Of a stretch of 64,000 nt of DNA, positions 44,684-52,571 are shown piece after piece. The notes beneath the pieces were generated by a model, which did not search any database, was not told where the DNA came from, and worked only from the letters and a program-made list of their open reading frames with translations. The stretch is taken from positions 1 through 64,000 of the forward strand of contig CAZLYK010000008.1 in assembly GCA_964563495.1 (NCBI GenBank), read 5' to 3'. Every line of letters starts with the position of its first letter. Positions within the stretch are counted from its first letter, which is position 1. The position numbers and the translations under genes were made by a program. The stretch comes from CAZLYK01 sp964563495 (GTDB lineage Bacteria; Acidobacteriota; Blastocatellia; RBC074).

Positions 44684-45931
44684 TCAGTATTGTCCAGTAA
44701 GGAGCAGCTTGACGGCGGCGCGGCAATCGATTCGCCGTCCCAGCTTTTTCTTATATTGAATATTTAAGGGATCGATATCGACGCCCGATTTGTCGATGAT
44801 CCGGCTGAGCTCCTTGGATTTGAGTCTAGGGTTCAGCGAGAGCAAGAGCGCCGCCTCACCGGTCACCAAAGCAGTTGAGAAAGAGGTCCCGCTCCACCAG
44901 GCCCAGCGCCCGCCCGGATACGCGCTGAATAATGACACCCCGGGCGCAGCCACATCCAGTTCCTTATTGAAGTTGGCGAACGGCGCTTTGAAGTCGTTGG
45001 CCGTGGTCGAGGTGACCGAGAGCACCCTGTCCCTCTGTCTGGCGGGGAAATGAATATCGTCCCGGCCATCGTTGCCCGCCGAACCGACCATGTGGACCCG
45101 TTGATAAGCATAATCCATGGCTTTTTTGATCACCTTATCTTTCTTCGACAGGCCGAAACTCAAATTGACCACTTGGGCGCCATTATCCGCCGCATACCTG
45201 ATGGCTTGGGCGATGTTGAGGTTCGAACCGAAGCCATCCTGATCGAAGACGCGCAGCGGCATGATCGTCGCATCGGGCGCTGCGAGCCGGATCAGTCCCG
45301 CGATAAAAGTGCCGTGGCCTGAACCGGGGCCGCCAGGCTCATCGACAGGCGTGCCGTCGTCGTCTACGAAATCATAGACCGGCCAGGCAATCCGCCCGGC
45401 GAAGAGGGGGTGATTGAAATCCAGTCCGGTATCGATCACCGCCACTCTCACGCCGACGCCGCGACTGAAGTTATGCGCATCGGAGAGATTGAGATTGGTC
45501 ACTTGCGGCTGGCCGAAAAACCGCGCCGGTGATTGATGATCAATGAAGGCGTGGCTGGTCTGGTCGATAAAGGCGTGACTGGTCTGGTCGATTTCCGGAA
45601 GCTGGATCTCGCGATGAACCTCGGCGAAGCTCAGGTCTTCGTCGTCATCCATCTGCTTGAGAATATCTTTTTGTTTGACGCCCGGCGGCAAACCGAGGAG
45701 ATAATAGTCGCCGCCAACGAGATAATCCTTGAGGAACGTTCCATACCTGTCATTGATTGCGTCGATCTCCACGCCGGGGTTGAGGGAGACGATAACCTCA
45801 TCGTTGCGAATTCGATCTTGATTGCCTCCGGCTGTCACGGCGCGAGAAGGCAGCGCGACGAATATTGCCAGCCAGACTATCGCAAGCAAGCCAAGCGAAA
45901 CGAAAACTCTCATCCTCAGTGTCTCTTTCAT
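44684..45931 (-). CDS. Secreted S8 subtilisin-like serine protease
   Basis: A 415-residue protease. Signal segment about 8-33, a propeptide-like domain (45-108), then the catalytic domain with Asp167 (VAVIDTGLDFNHP), His206 (GSGHGTFIAGL) and Ser350 (SGTSFSTALV). Between propeptide and catalytic domain is a duplicated peptide (IDQTSHAF twice, residues 114-129). Start at 45931 is fixed by GGAGG 9 nt upstream; a longer open frame lacks a site. It ends near the tRNA and is codirectional with the TPR-CHAT gene 200 bp upstream. Confidence 0.92.
   Translation of the reverse strand: MKETLRMRVFVSLGLLAIVWLAIFVALPSRAVTAGGNQDRIRNDEVIVSLNPGVEIDAINDRYGTFLKDYLVGGDYYLLGLPPGVKQKDILKQMDDDEDLSFAEVHREIQLPEIDQTSHAFIDQTSHAFIDHQSPARFFGQPQVTNLNLSDAHNFSRGVGVRVAVIDTGLDFNHPLFAGRIAWPVYDFVDDDGTPVDEPGGPGSGHGTFIAGLIRLAAPDATIMPLRVFDQDGFGSNLNIAQAIRYAADNGAQVVNLSFGLSKKDKVIKKAMDYAYQRVHMVGSAGNDGRDDIHFPARQRDRVLSVTSTTANDFKAPFANFNKELDVAAPGVSLFSAYPGGRWAWWSGTSFSTALVTGEAALLLSLNPRLKSKELSRIIDKSGVDIDPLNIQYKKKLGRRIDCRAAVKLLLTGQY
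45536..45592. repeat. Tandem 24-bp duplication in the protease linker
   Basis: About two and a half copies of a 24-bp unit encode IDQTSHAF-type octapeptides at the junction between propeptide and catalytic domain of the S8 protease. Confidence 0.85.
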
Positions 45932-46128
45932 TGTTTCTTTCCTCCGCCAGGTAAATCCGACCACGAAAGTGAAGAGCTCCGCCGTCATGGTCTGACAGCT
46001 CCCGACAGACCAATCCGGGAAATGCTCTTTAAACTTCGTATCCCAGTGAGTTAAGCAGCGATCATGGGGCCGGACAAAAGTTAGAGGGGCAGGGGCAGAA
46101 GGATTGTCAACCACGAAGTTCGGTTCTC

Positions 46129-49017
46129 TTAAACTCTATAGTTGCATCCGACAAGCACGAATGGCGCCCAATAATAAGGGTGGGCATACCGTCTTTTCAA
46201 GAGCAATGCGGCCTCACGCAGCGCTGCGCCCGGGTGGCGCCCCTCTCGCAGCCGCTGGTAAAAAGTTTTCATCAACTCCGCGGTCGCCGGATCGTTGACC
46301 GCCCAGAGACTGACTACCAGCGAGGCCGCGCCGGCATAGAGGAAGCCGCGCATCAGCCCGAACATCTCATCGCCCGCGTAAATCCCGCCGACGCCCGTAC
46401 TGCACCCGCTCAGCACGACCAGCGTGCCTTTCGCTTGCAGCGAGCAGATATCGTAGAAGTTCAGCCACTCACCGGCCAGCTTGAAGGCCGAAAACATAGG
46501 GTTGTCCTGCCGAAAGACGGCGTGAGAGGCGATGTGCGCAATGTCGCTCGCGGGCAGGTGTTCAGCCAGGGCACGCGCTGAAGCGGCGTCTCCGGTGAAG
46601 CAGGGCGCTTCGGGGAACAACTCGCGAATCGCGTCGATCTCGTCGGTGATGTGCGGCGCCGCTTCATCCGGCACACCGAAGATCAGGGCGCGAGGTGCGC
46701 CGGCCCTGGGCTCACTGCGGCGCGCTGTCAGCAGGTAGAGACGGGCGCTCGGCGCGTAAGCGATCTCGTGCCGGTCCAGCAGGTAACCGGTGCCGTCGTA
46801 GAGCGCGTGTAAAGGCACGTTATGGAGCAGATCGAAGGGGATGAAGATCAACTTTTGGCCCTCGACCAGCCGCGCGACCGGCGCGAAGAGAGCCTGGTAC
46901 AATTCACCCAGGCAGGCGTTGGTGTTGGCGAGCAGGCTCCCCTGGTGTGCAGCCGCGTATGACGGCCCGTAATGAAATTTCTCGAGCTGAAACCTCAGCT
47001 CAACAATCAACTCCCTAAGCTCTTTCCGCGAGCAGGGGCTCTCGACGACGCGCAACTCACGCCGGCTGATCACGAAGATTTTCACACCCTCGGCATCGAG
47101 ATAATACTCGATCACCGTTTCATCATCGGCCAGCGCTTCACGCAATTCCTCTGCCGCCAGGCCGGCGCAATTCTGCAACCAGACGAACCGGTGGTCCCGA
47201 ATCTGCGCCTCACGCGCCAGATCGGCCAGCGCCCGCTCCCGCACGTTAATCTCTTCCCGCAGCTTGTCATCCGTCGCCAGCAAGCGACTCTTGTCGTTCG
47301 CGTCGTGCTGGATAGTCTTGCTGCAATACCAGTGCAACTCTTCGCGCAACTGCTGCCACTTCCGATAAAGCTCCGCCTGAGCCTCATCGTCGCTCGCCGG
47401 CGTCACCTCCAGATCATTGATAAGCATGTCGACCAGCGTACGCGCCTTACAGCTTTCAAGGTAGAAGAACGCTTCGGCCTGGCCGTCGGGCCCCTTCTGA
47501 TCGAGGCAGAGACGGATCAGCTTCTCATAGACCCAGAGCTTGTCTTTGAAGAACGCGCCCCGGAACTCATCCACGCGAATGCCGGCGCGGATCCTCTCGA
47601 TGAAAGCGACTGACTGGGTATACTGCTTGCGGGCGCCCTCGAAGTCGCCGGCCTTGAGCAGCACGTCGCCGAGCAGTTCGTGGGCCTGGTATTCTAGCCA
47701 CGGCGCCTCCAACTGACTGCTCGCCTCCAGAACCGCTTCGCTCAACTCCCGGGCCTTGCTCGTTTCTCCGCCGAGCATGAGAGCTTTGGCAGAGGTGAGC
47801 TGCGCATAGCAGGTTTTGGTTCCCAGGTTCAGGCGCGAGAAAAGGGCCTGTGCTTCGGCTGCGAGGTCGAGTGCTTCCTCCGGCCGGCCTCCCTTGAGCG
47901 CGAGGTCAGCCAGGTAGATGTCGACCAGCCCGAGGTAGACCTCGTTGCCTTCCTCGGCGAACTCCGCCTGCGCCGCGCGCAGCGCCTGCCCGGCCTCCGC
48001 CAATTTGGCCTGTTGCAGGCAGGCCAGCCCCTGGTAGGTGAGCGCCTTGGCAGCCTCATAACGCATCCCCAAAGTCTGGAACCTCTCGCGCGCGCGCGCA
48101 GCCAGATGCGCCGCCTCCTCATGCACATTCAACTGCAAGTAGACCTCGGCCAGATCCAGCTCGCACGACGCGACCATTCGCTCGTCTTCCAATCGCAGCA
48201 AGTCTTCGCGCACTCGGCTGAGCACGTGCATGGCTCGATGGTATTCACCTCTGAGGAAATGCAGGTATCCGAGGCTGTATCTCACATGCGTGGCCGCCAG
48301 CTCCATCTGCTGCGCGCTGTAAAGTTCGTGCGCCAGTTGGTAGAGGGACTGGGCCTCGCGGAAGCCGTCCAGATTCGAGTGGACGTTGGCACTGTTAAAG
48401 GCGATCACCGCCTGTGCCGTCAGGTCGCCCGCAGCGGCGAAGACTATACCCGCACGATCATAACAGGCCAGCGCTTCATGATATTGATCCAGTCGATGGT
48501 GGATATTGCCGACGTTGGTCTCCAGTTGAGCGGTGAGCAGGCTTTCGCCGTTTGCCGCGAACGTCTGCCGCGCTTCATCTGCAAGCGCAAGCGCTTCCTC
48601 ATACCTACCCAGATACATGAGGGCATCAACCATCGCTCGCGCAACTCGCGCCGCCTCTACCTCTCTATGTTGAGCCTGATAAATCCGGCGGGCCTGCTCG
48701 TACAGCTCGACGGCCTCGGTGTACCGGGCCAGGACGTGCAGCGCCTGCGCCTTGGCCCGCAAGCCAAGGGCGCGGGCGAGCGGGTCTGCTGTTTGGAGGG
48801 AAAGCCGGTGCGCCAGCTCGGCCAGTTTGAGCGCCTGGCGGGCATCGGAGCGAATGTAATAATCGACCTCTTTCTTGATCGACTCGAGAAGCTCATGGTT
48901 GATCACATAATCATCCGCCGACAGTCTGGCTTCCAGTTCGCCAGCCTCGCTCGCGCGAATCAACTCCGGTAAAAGATCTTGGTGCCCCATCGCCTGATTC
49001 CAATCGGTGTCTGACAA
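46129..49017 (-). CDS. TPR-CHAT caspase-like protease
   Basis: A 962-residue soluble protein. Residues about 30-530 are tetratricopeptide repeats; about 620-962 form a CHAT (caspase-like) domain. The catalytic pair is visible: His832 in HIASHAVFRQ and Cys872 in VVLSGCSTGVGG (numbering from TTG). Start uncertain: TTG at 49017 or ATG at 48990 (nine residues shorter). It is the third gene of a run with an ECF sigma factor and a zinc-finger anti-sigma-like protein (38-bp gap). By analogy with TPR-CHAT proteases that cut sigma inhibitors in type III-E CRISPR systems, it may cleave the anti-sigma-like protein; this is inference. Confidence 0.88.
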   Translation of the reverse strand: MSDTDWNQAMGHQDLLPELIRASEAGELEARLSADDYVINHELLESIKKEVDYYIRSDARQALKLAELAHRLSLQTADPLARALGLRAKAQALHVLARYTEAVELYEQARRIYQAQHREVEAARVARAMVDALMYLGRYEEALALADEARQTFAANGESLLTAQLETNVGNIHHRLDQYHEALACYDRAGIVFAAAGDLTAQAVIAFNSANVHSNLDGFREAQSLYQLAHELYSAQQMELAATHVRYSLGYLHFLRGEYHRAMHVLSRVREDLLRLEDERMVASCELDLAEVYLQLNVHEEAAHLAARARERFQTLGMRYEAAKALTYQGLACLQQAKLAEAGQALRAAQAEFAEEGNEVYLGLVDIYLADLALKGGRPEEALDLAAEAQALFSRLNLGTKTCYAQLTSAKALMLGGETSKARELSEAVLEASSQLEAPWLEYQAHELLGDVLLKAGDFEGARKQYTQSVAFIERIRAGIRVDEFRGAFFKDKLWVYEKLIRLCLDQKGPDGQAEAFFYLESCKARTLVDMLINDLEVTPASDDEAQAELYRKWQQLREELHWYCSKTIQHDANDKSRLLATDDKLREEINVRERALADLAREAQIRDHRFVWLQNCAGLAAEELREALADDETVIEYYLDAEGVKIFVISRRELRVVESPCSRKELRELIVELRFQLEKFHYGPSYAAAHQGSLLANTNACLGELYQALFAPVARLVEGQKLIFIPFDLLHNVPLHALYDGTGYLLDRHEIAYAPSARLYLLTARRSEPRAGAPRALIFGVPDEAAPHITDEIDAIRELFPEAPCFTGDAASARALAEHLPASDIAHIASHAVFRQDNPMFSAFKLAGEWLNFYDICSLQAKGTLVVLSGCSTGVGGIYAGDEMFGLMRGFLYAGAASLVVSLWAVNDPATAELMKTFYQRLREGRHPGAALREAALLLKRRYAHPYYWAPFVLVGCNYRV

Positions 49018-49054
49018 ACCACTCAGTTTGCCCGATCTTGTTTCGCCATTCGCC

Positions 49055-49690
49055 CTAAGAGGTGCGCGCAGTGGCCACCTCGCAAATGTTTATTTCACCT
49101 TCGGGGACTTTAATTTTGAGGTTGTAAACACCCGCCGGCACCCGCGCGAACTTGAAGATGCCACGCGCGTCGGTCTTGACCTGGTCTATCTCGGCCTCGC
49201 CTTTGAACAGGTGTGCGGAGAGATGGTCAAGTCCCGACGCGGACTGCTTCCCGAATAAGACTTGTCCGATCAGTTCCTCATCCGCGGAATCCTCGGCCTT
49301 TTCGAACCTGAGATCGATGTCATACCCCTGGGCCTGGAAGAGCATCTGCCGCCCGGAGACGGCTGGGCCGCCGGCCATGTCTGAGCGTACATCGGCCATC
49401 TGATATGGGGCAAAGCTGTCAAAAATCAGCCGGGCGAAGAATTGGCGCAACGATGGCGAGGGGGCTGCCGGTCGGGCTTTGAAATAGGTGACGATCTGCT
49501 CGATCGTCTCTTCAGAGTACTCGAATGATTTGTCCTCGGAAGCTAAACGCAGGACATCCTCCAGCCAAACGTGGTTTTCCCGGCAATCCGGGCAACCGGA
49601 CGATAAATGCGCGAGTACAGTGGAGTGCTCATCCGCAGGGAGTTGGCCCTGCAAACAATCGAGCAATTTGGCTAGCGACGGACATTTCAT
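49055..49690 (-). CDS. Zinc-finger anti-sigma-like protein with C-terminal carboxypeptidase-regulatory-like domain
   Basis: A 211-residue protein. The N-terminus has an anti-sigma zinc motif, His28-x4-Cys33-x2-Cys36 (HLSSGCPDC). After a helical linker (about 45-120) comes a beta-sandwich-like C-terminal region with DARGIFKFARVPAGVYNL, typical of carboxypeptidase regulatory-like (Ig-fold) domains. There is no membrane segment, unlike many anti-sigma factors, so it is cytoplasmic. It lies between the sigma factor gene (104 bp) and the TPR-CHAT gene (38 bp). Likely holds the ECF sigma factor inactive until cleaved or released. Confidence 0.8.
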   Translation of the reverse strand: MKCPSLAKLLDCLQGQLPADEHSTVLAHLSSGCPDCRENHVWLEDVLRLASEDKSFEYSEETIEQIVTYFKARPAAPSPSLRQFFARLIFDSFAPYQMADVRSDMAGGPAVSGRQMLFQAQGYDIDLRFEKAEDSADEELIGQVLFGKQSASGLDHLSAHLFKGEAEIDQVKTDARGIFKFARVPAGVYNLKIKVPEGEINICEVATARTS

Positions 49691-49794
49691 TGGCGATCCC
49701 CTGAAAGTATGCGATCTGATCGAAGACCAAGATCAAGATTAGTCTTACCCATCATATTAGTGGGGCCGGGGCACCGAAAAAATACACCCGTCCG

Positions 49795-50382
49795 CTAACT
49801 GAAGGAAAATTTTTTCAAATTCTCCTTTAATTTTGCCAGGCAGCGCCCACGCGTCGGTCCGATACTTGCGACCGGTATGTTGAGTTCGCGGCTGATTTCG
49901 GCATAAGTAATGGGGGAGGGGGCATAAAACAGATATTCGATCAACTGGCGGCACGGTGGGGAGAGCATCTCAACTGACCGCCGGATTAAGAGTTGCCGTT
50001 CGATGGTCAGGAGGTTCTCATCGATCAACTGCTGCGCCTGATCCGGGGTTTCGGCAATACGCTCCCACTGCTCCTCATCCAGGGAGGCGGATCTTGAACC
50101 ACGCTGCCTGAGCTTCCAGCATTCACGGACTGTGACGGTAATCAACCAGGAACTGAGCTTGTCCTGCTTACGCAAGTTGGGTAACTGCTGTAATAGCGCC
50201 AGGCAGACGGTCTGGAAGACATCGGCGGAGTCATCGGAGGTCAGACCGTACTTGATGGTGATCGAGGCAATCAAGCGCTGATAGCGCCGCACCAAAGCCT
50301 CCCATGCTTCAGCGTCCTTCTCCAGGCACTTTGCGATCAGATCAATATCAGAGAACTTCACGTAATCAGGCATGGCAGACAC
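49795..50382 (-). CDS. ECF-type RNA polymerase sigma factor
   Basis: A 195-residue sigma-70-family factor with region 2 (about 15-85: EAWEALVRRYQRLIASI, DVFQTVCLALLQQLPNLR) and region 4 (about 125-190: PITYAEISRELNIPVASIGPTRGRCL as landmark). It directs RNA polymerase to stress-type promoters. First gene of the sigma / anti-sigma / TPR-CHAT set. Start uncertain between GTG at 50382 and ATG at 50373; neither has a strong ribosome site. Target promoters cannot be identified here. Confidence 0.9.
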   Translation of the reverse strand: MSAMPDYVKFSDIDLIAKCLEKDAEAWEALVRRYQRLIASITIKYGLTSDDSADVFQTVCLALLQQLPNLRKQDKLSSWLITVTVRECWKLRQRGSRSASLDEEQWERIAETPDQAQQLIDENLLTIERQLLIRRSVEMLSPPCRQLIEYLFYAPSPITYAEISRELNIPVASIGPTRGRCLAKLKENLKKFSFS

Positions 50383-50474
50383 GATAAAATTAAGTTAAAG
50401 TGATGTCAATATATTATTTATTCTGCCATGCCTGTCTGTTTGGGCGATGTAGAAGGGGACGGTGGAAGTCGGAG

Positions 50475-51455
50475 ATGATTAGATTGATTATTAGGCGCGT
50501 GGTGTTCCTGATTCCCCTGTTGTTGGCTGTCGCCCTCTGCTCCTTCTTCCTGGTCCGCATTGCGCCCGGAGACTTCTTCTCCGAACTGAGCGCAAATCCG
50601 CAAATCTCGGAAGAGACCATCTCCGCGTTGCGCGAGCGATATGCTCTGGATCAGCCCTGGCACTGGCAGTTCGTGAGATGGCTGGGACGGGCTCTGCACG
50701 GAGACTTCGGCTATTCCTTCGCCTGCAACTGCCCGGTCAGTCTGCTGATTGTCGAGCGAGTCATGAACACGATGGCGCTGGCGCTCGCCGGCCTCCTGCT
50801 TGGATTGCTGATCGCGCTGCCGCTTGGCATTATCGCCGCTCGACGCCGCCAGCTGGATCGCATCCTGACTTTTTTTTCGTCGCTCGGCTTGTCGTTACCC
50901 GCTTTCTTATTGTCGATCCTGGCCTTGCTGTTGGCGGCGAAGACCGGATGGTTCCCCATCGGCGGCGTGCGCTCGCTTGACTACGATAAGTTGTCTGTCG
51001 CGGGTAAGCTTGCAGACTTTCTTCATCATCTGATCCTGCCCGCGACCGTACTGGCTGTGCGACAGGCGCCGGCCTATCTCCGGCAGATGCGGGTAAGCAT
51101 GCTCGAAGCCCTCTCGCAGGATTACATCCTCACCGCGCGCGCCAAGGGACTCGCCGAACGCAGCGTCTTTTTCAAACACGCTTTCAGGAACGCGGCGGGC
51201 CCGATCATCTCCATGTTCGGCAATTCGCTTGGCTCGCTTCTCTCGGGCGCTTTCATGGTTGAGGCAGTCATGTCCTGGCCCGGCTTGGGCAGTCTGGCCG
51301 TCAGCTCGTTGCTGAGCCGCGACCTCTACGCGCTCATTGCCTGTTTGATTTACGCCGCGCTGCTGCTCGCGCTCGGCAACCTGCTCGGCGACCTGCTGCT
51401 TGCCGCCGCCGATCCGCGCATCCGGCAGCCACAACAAGCTCGACAACAAACGTGA
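50475..51455 (+). CDS. Peptide/nickel-type ABC transporter permease (OppB/DppB type)
   Basis: A 326-residue inner-membrane permease with six hydrophobic segments, the N-terminal RRVVFLIPLLLAVALCSFF signature region and the EAA-loop EALSQDYILTARAKGLAERS. The start at 50475 follows GGAAGTCGGAG; a longer open frame upstream is unlikely. The stop overlaps the second permease by ATGA. No ATPase (OppD/OppF) gene is near, so ATP hydrolysis must be provided from elsewhere. Confidence 0.9.
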   Translation: MIRLIIRRVVFLIPLLLAVALCSFFLVRIAPGDFFSELSANPQISEETISALRERYALDQPWHWQFVRWLGRALHGDFGYSFACNCPVSLLIVERVMNTMALALAGLLLGLLIALPLGIIAARRRQLDRILTFFSSLGLSLPAFLLSILALLLAAKTGWFPIGGVRSLDYDKLSVAGKLADFLHHLILPATVLAVRQAPAYLRQMRVSMLEALSQDYILTARAKGLAERSVFFKHAFRNAAGPIISMFGNSLGSLLSGAFMVEAVMSWPGLGSLAVSSLLSRDLYALIACLIYAALLLALGNLLGDLLLAAADPRIRQPQQARQQT

Positions 51456-52534
51456 TGGATTTATGGTTTTGGAAAAAAAGCGCTAATTGGAGCCTGCGCT
51501 GGGGTCTGGCGCTACTCGGATTACTTGTCTCGGGCGCTGTCTTTGCCGACTTTCTCGCACCCTATCCGCCCACGAGACAACACCGTGAAATGCCTTACGC
51601 CCCACCAACCAGTCTTCACTTGATTGACTCCGGTGGAAAGCCGCGCTGGCTGCCATTCGTTTATCCGGCGCGGCTCGCCGACCCTGAGCAGATGCTCTAC
51701 GCTGAAGACCGGAGTCAGATCCACCCGCTGCGTCTCCTGGTCATGGGCGAAACCTACTATTTGTTTGGCCTCTTCCCCTGTCAGCGGCGCCTGTTTGGCG
51801 TGGACGAGCCGGCGCGCGTCTTTATCCTGGGGAGCGACGCTTTGGGGCGCGACGTCTTCTCGCGCCTGCTATATGGCGCGCGGCTGTCTTTGTCTATCGC
51901 TGCCGTGGCGTTGCTGGTCTCTCTTCCACTTGCGCTGCTCGTCGGAAGCGTCTCCGGGTTCTACGGAGGCAAACTCGATTTCTTGCTCATGCGCCTGATC
52001 GAGTTGTTTCTTGCGCTGCCGGCGCTCTATCTAGTCATTGCCCTGCGCAGCGCATTGCCGCTCGACCTGGAGCCGGAAAAGGTCTTCTTCGCGCTGGTCG
52101 CGGTGATCGCCCTGTTCGGCTGGGCGAGCCTGGCGCGAGTTGCGCGTGGGATGGCGCTCTCTTTGCGCGAGCGCGAGTTCGTGCTCGCGGCGGTTGCGCT
52201 GGGAGCCTCGGACCTGCGAATCATCTTCAGGCACATCCTGCCTCATCTGGCGGGCTTCGCTTTGACCCAGGCAGCGGCGGCGGCACCGGGATTCATGCTC
52301 GCCGAGGTAACTCTCTCCTATCTGGGTCTGGGCGTCCAGGAGCCGCTGTCCAGTTGGGGGAACATGCTGGCGCAAGCGACATCAGCGAGGGTGTTGACCG
52401 CGTTCTGGTGGAACCTCGCGCCCGGAGTTGCGATCTTCGTCGCGAGCATGGCCTTCCATCTGGTCGCCGAGGGATTGAGAAAATTGTCCGACCCGCGATC
52501 AGAAAGCTTTGAGCCTGCCGGACAACTCTGGTAG
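51452..52534 (+). CDS. Peptide/nickel-type ABC transporter permease (OppC/DppC type)
   Basis: A 360-residue partner permease. A long periplasmic loop of about 90 residues between the first two membrane segments (PYPPTRQHREMPYAPPTSLH onwards) ends in LGSDALGRDVFSRLLYGARL, the conserved family motif. EAA loop near LALGASDLRIIFRHILP-like sequence. Coupled by ATGA overlap to the first permease; the binding-protein gene begins 37 bp after its stop. Confidence 0.92.
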   Translation: MMDLWFWKKSANWSLRWGLALLGLLVSGAVFADFLAPYPPTRQHREMPYAPPTSLHLIDSGGKPRWLPFVYPARLADPEQMLYAEDRSQIHPLRLLVMGETYYLFGLFPCQRRLFGVDEPARVFILGSDALGRDVFSRLLYGARLSLSIAAVALLVSLPLALLVGSVSGFYGGKLDFLLMRLIELFLALPALYLVIALRSALPLDLEPEKVFFALVAVIALFGWASLARVARGMALSLREREFVLAAVALGASDLRIIFRHILPHLAGFALTQAAAAAPGFMLAEVTLSYLGLGVQEPLSSWGNMLAQATSARVLTAFWWNLAPGVAIFVASMAFHLVAEGLRKLSDPRSESFEPAGQLW

Positions 52535-52571
52535 CATCAGGTCAGCCCCGCCAATAGGAGCAGACTTCACC

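Noticed and set aside
46129..50382. Type III-E CRISPR (gRAMP/Craspase) locus
   Set aside because: No Cas7-11-like effector, Cas1 or repeat array accompanies the TPR-CHAT gene; only the protease-inhibitor-sigma logic is similar.
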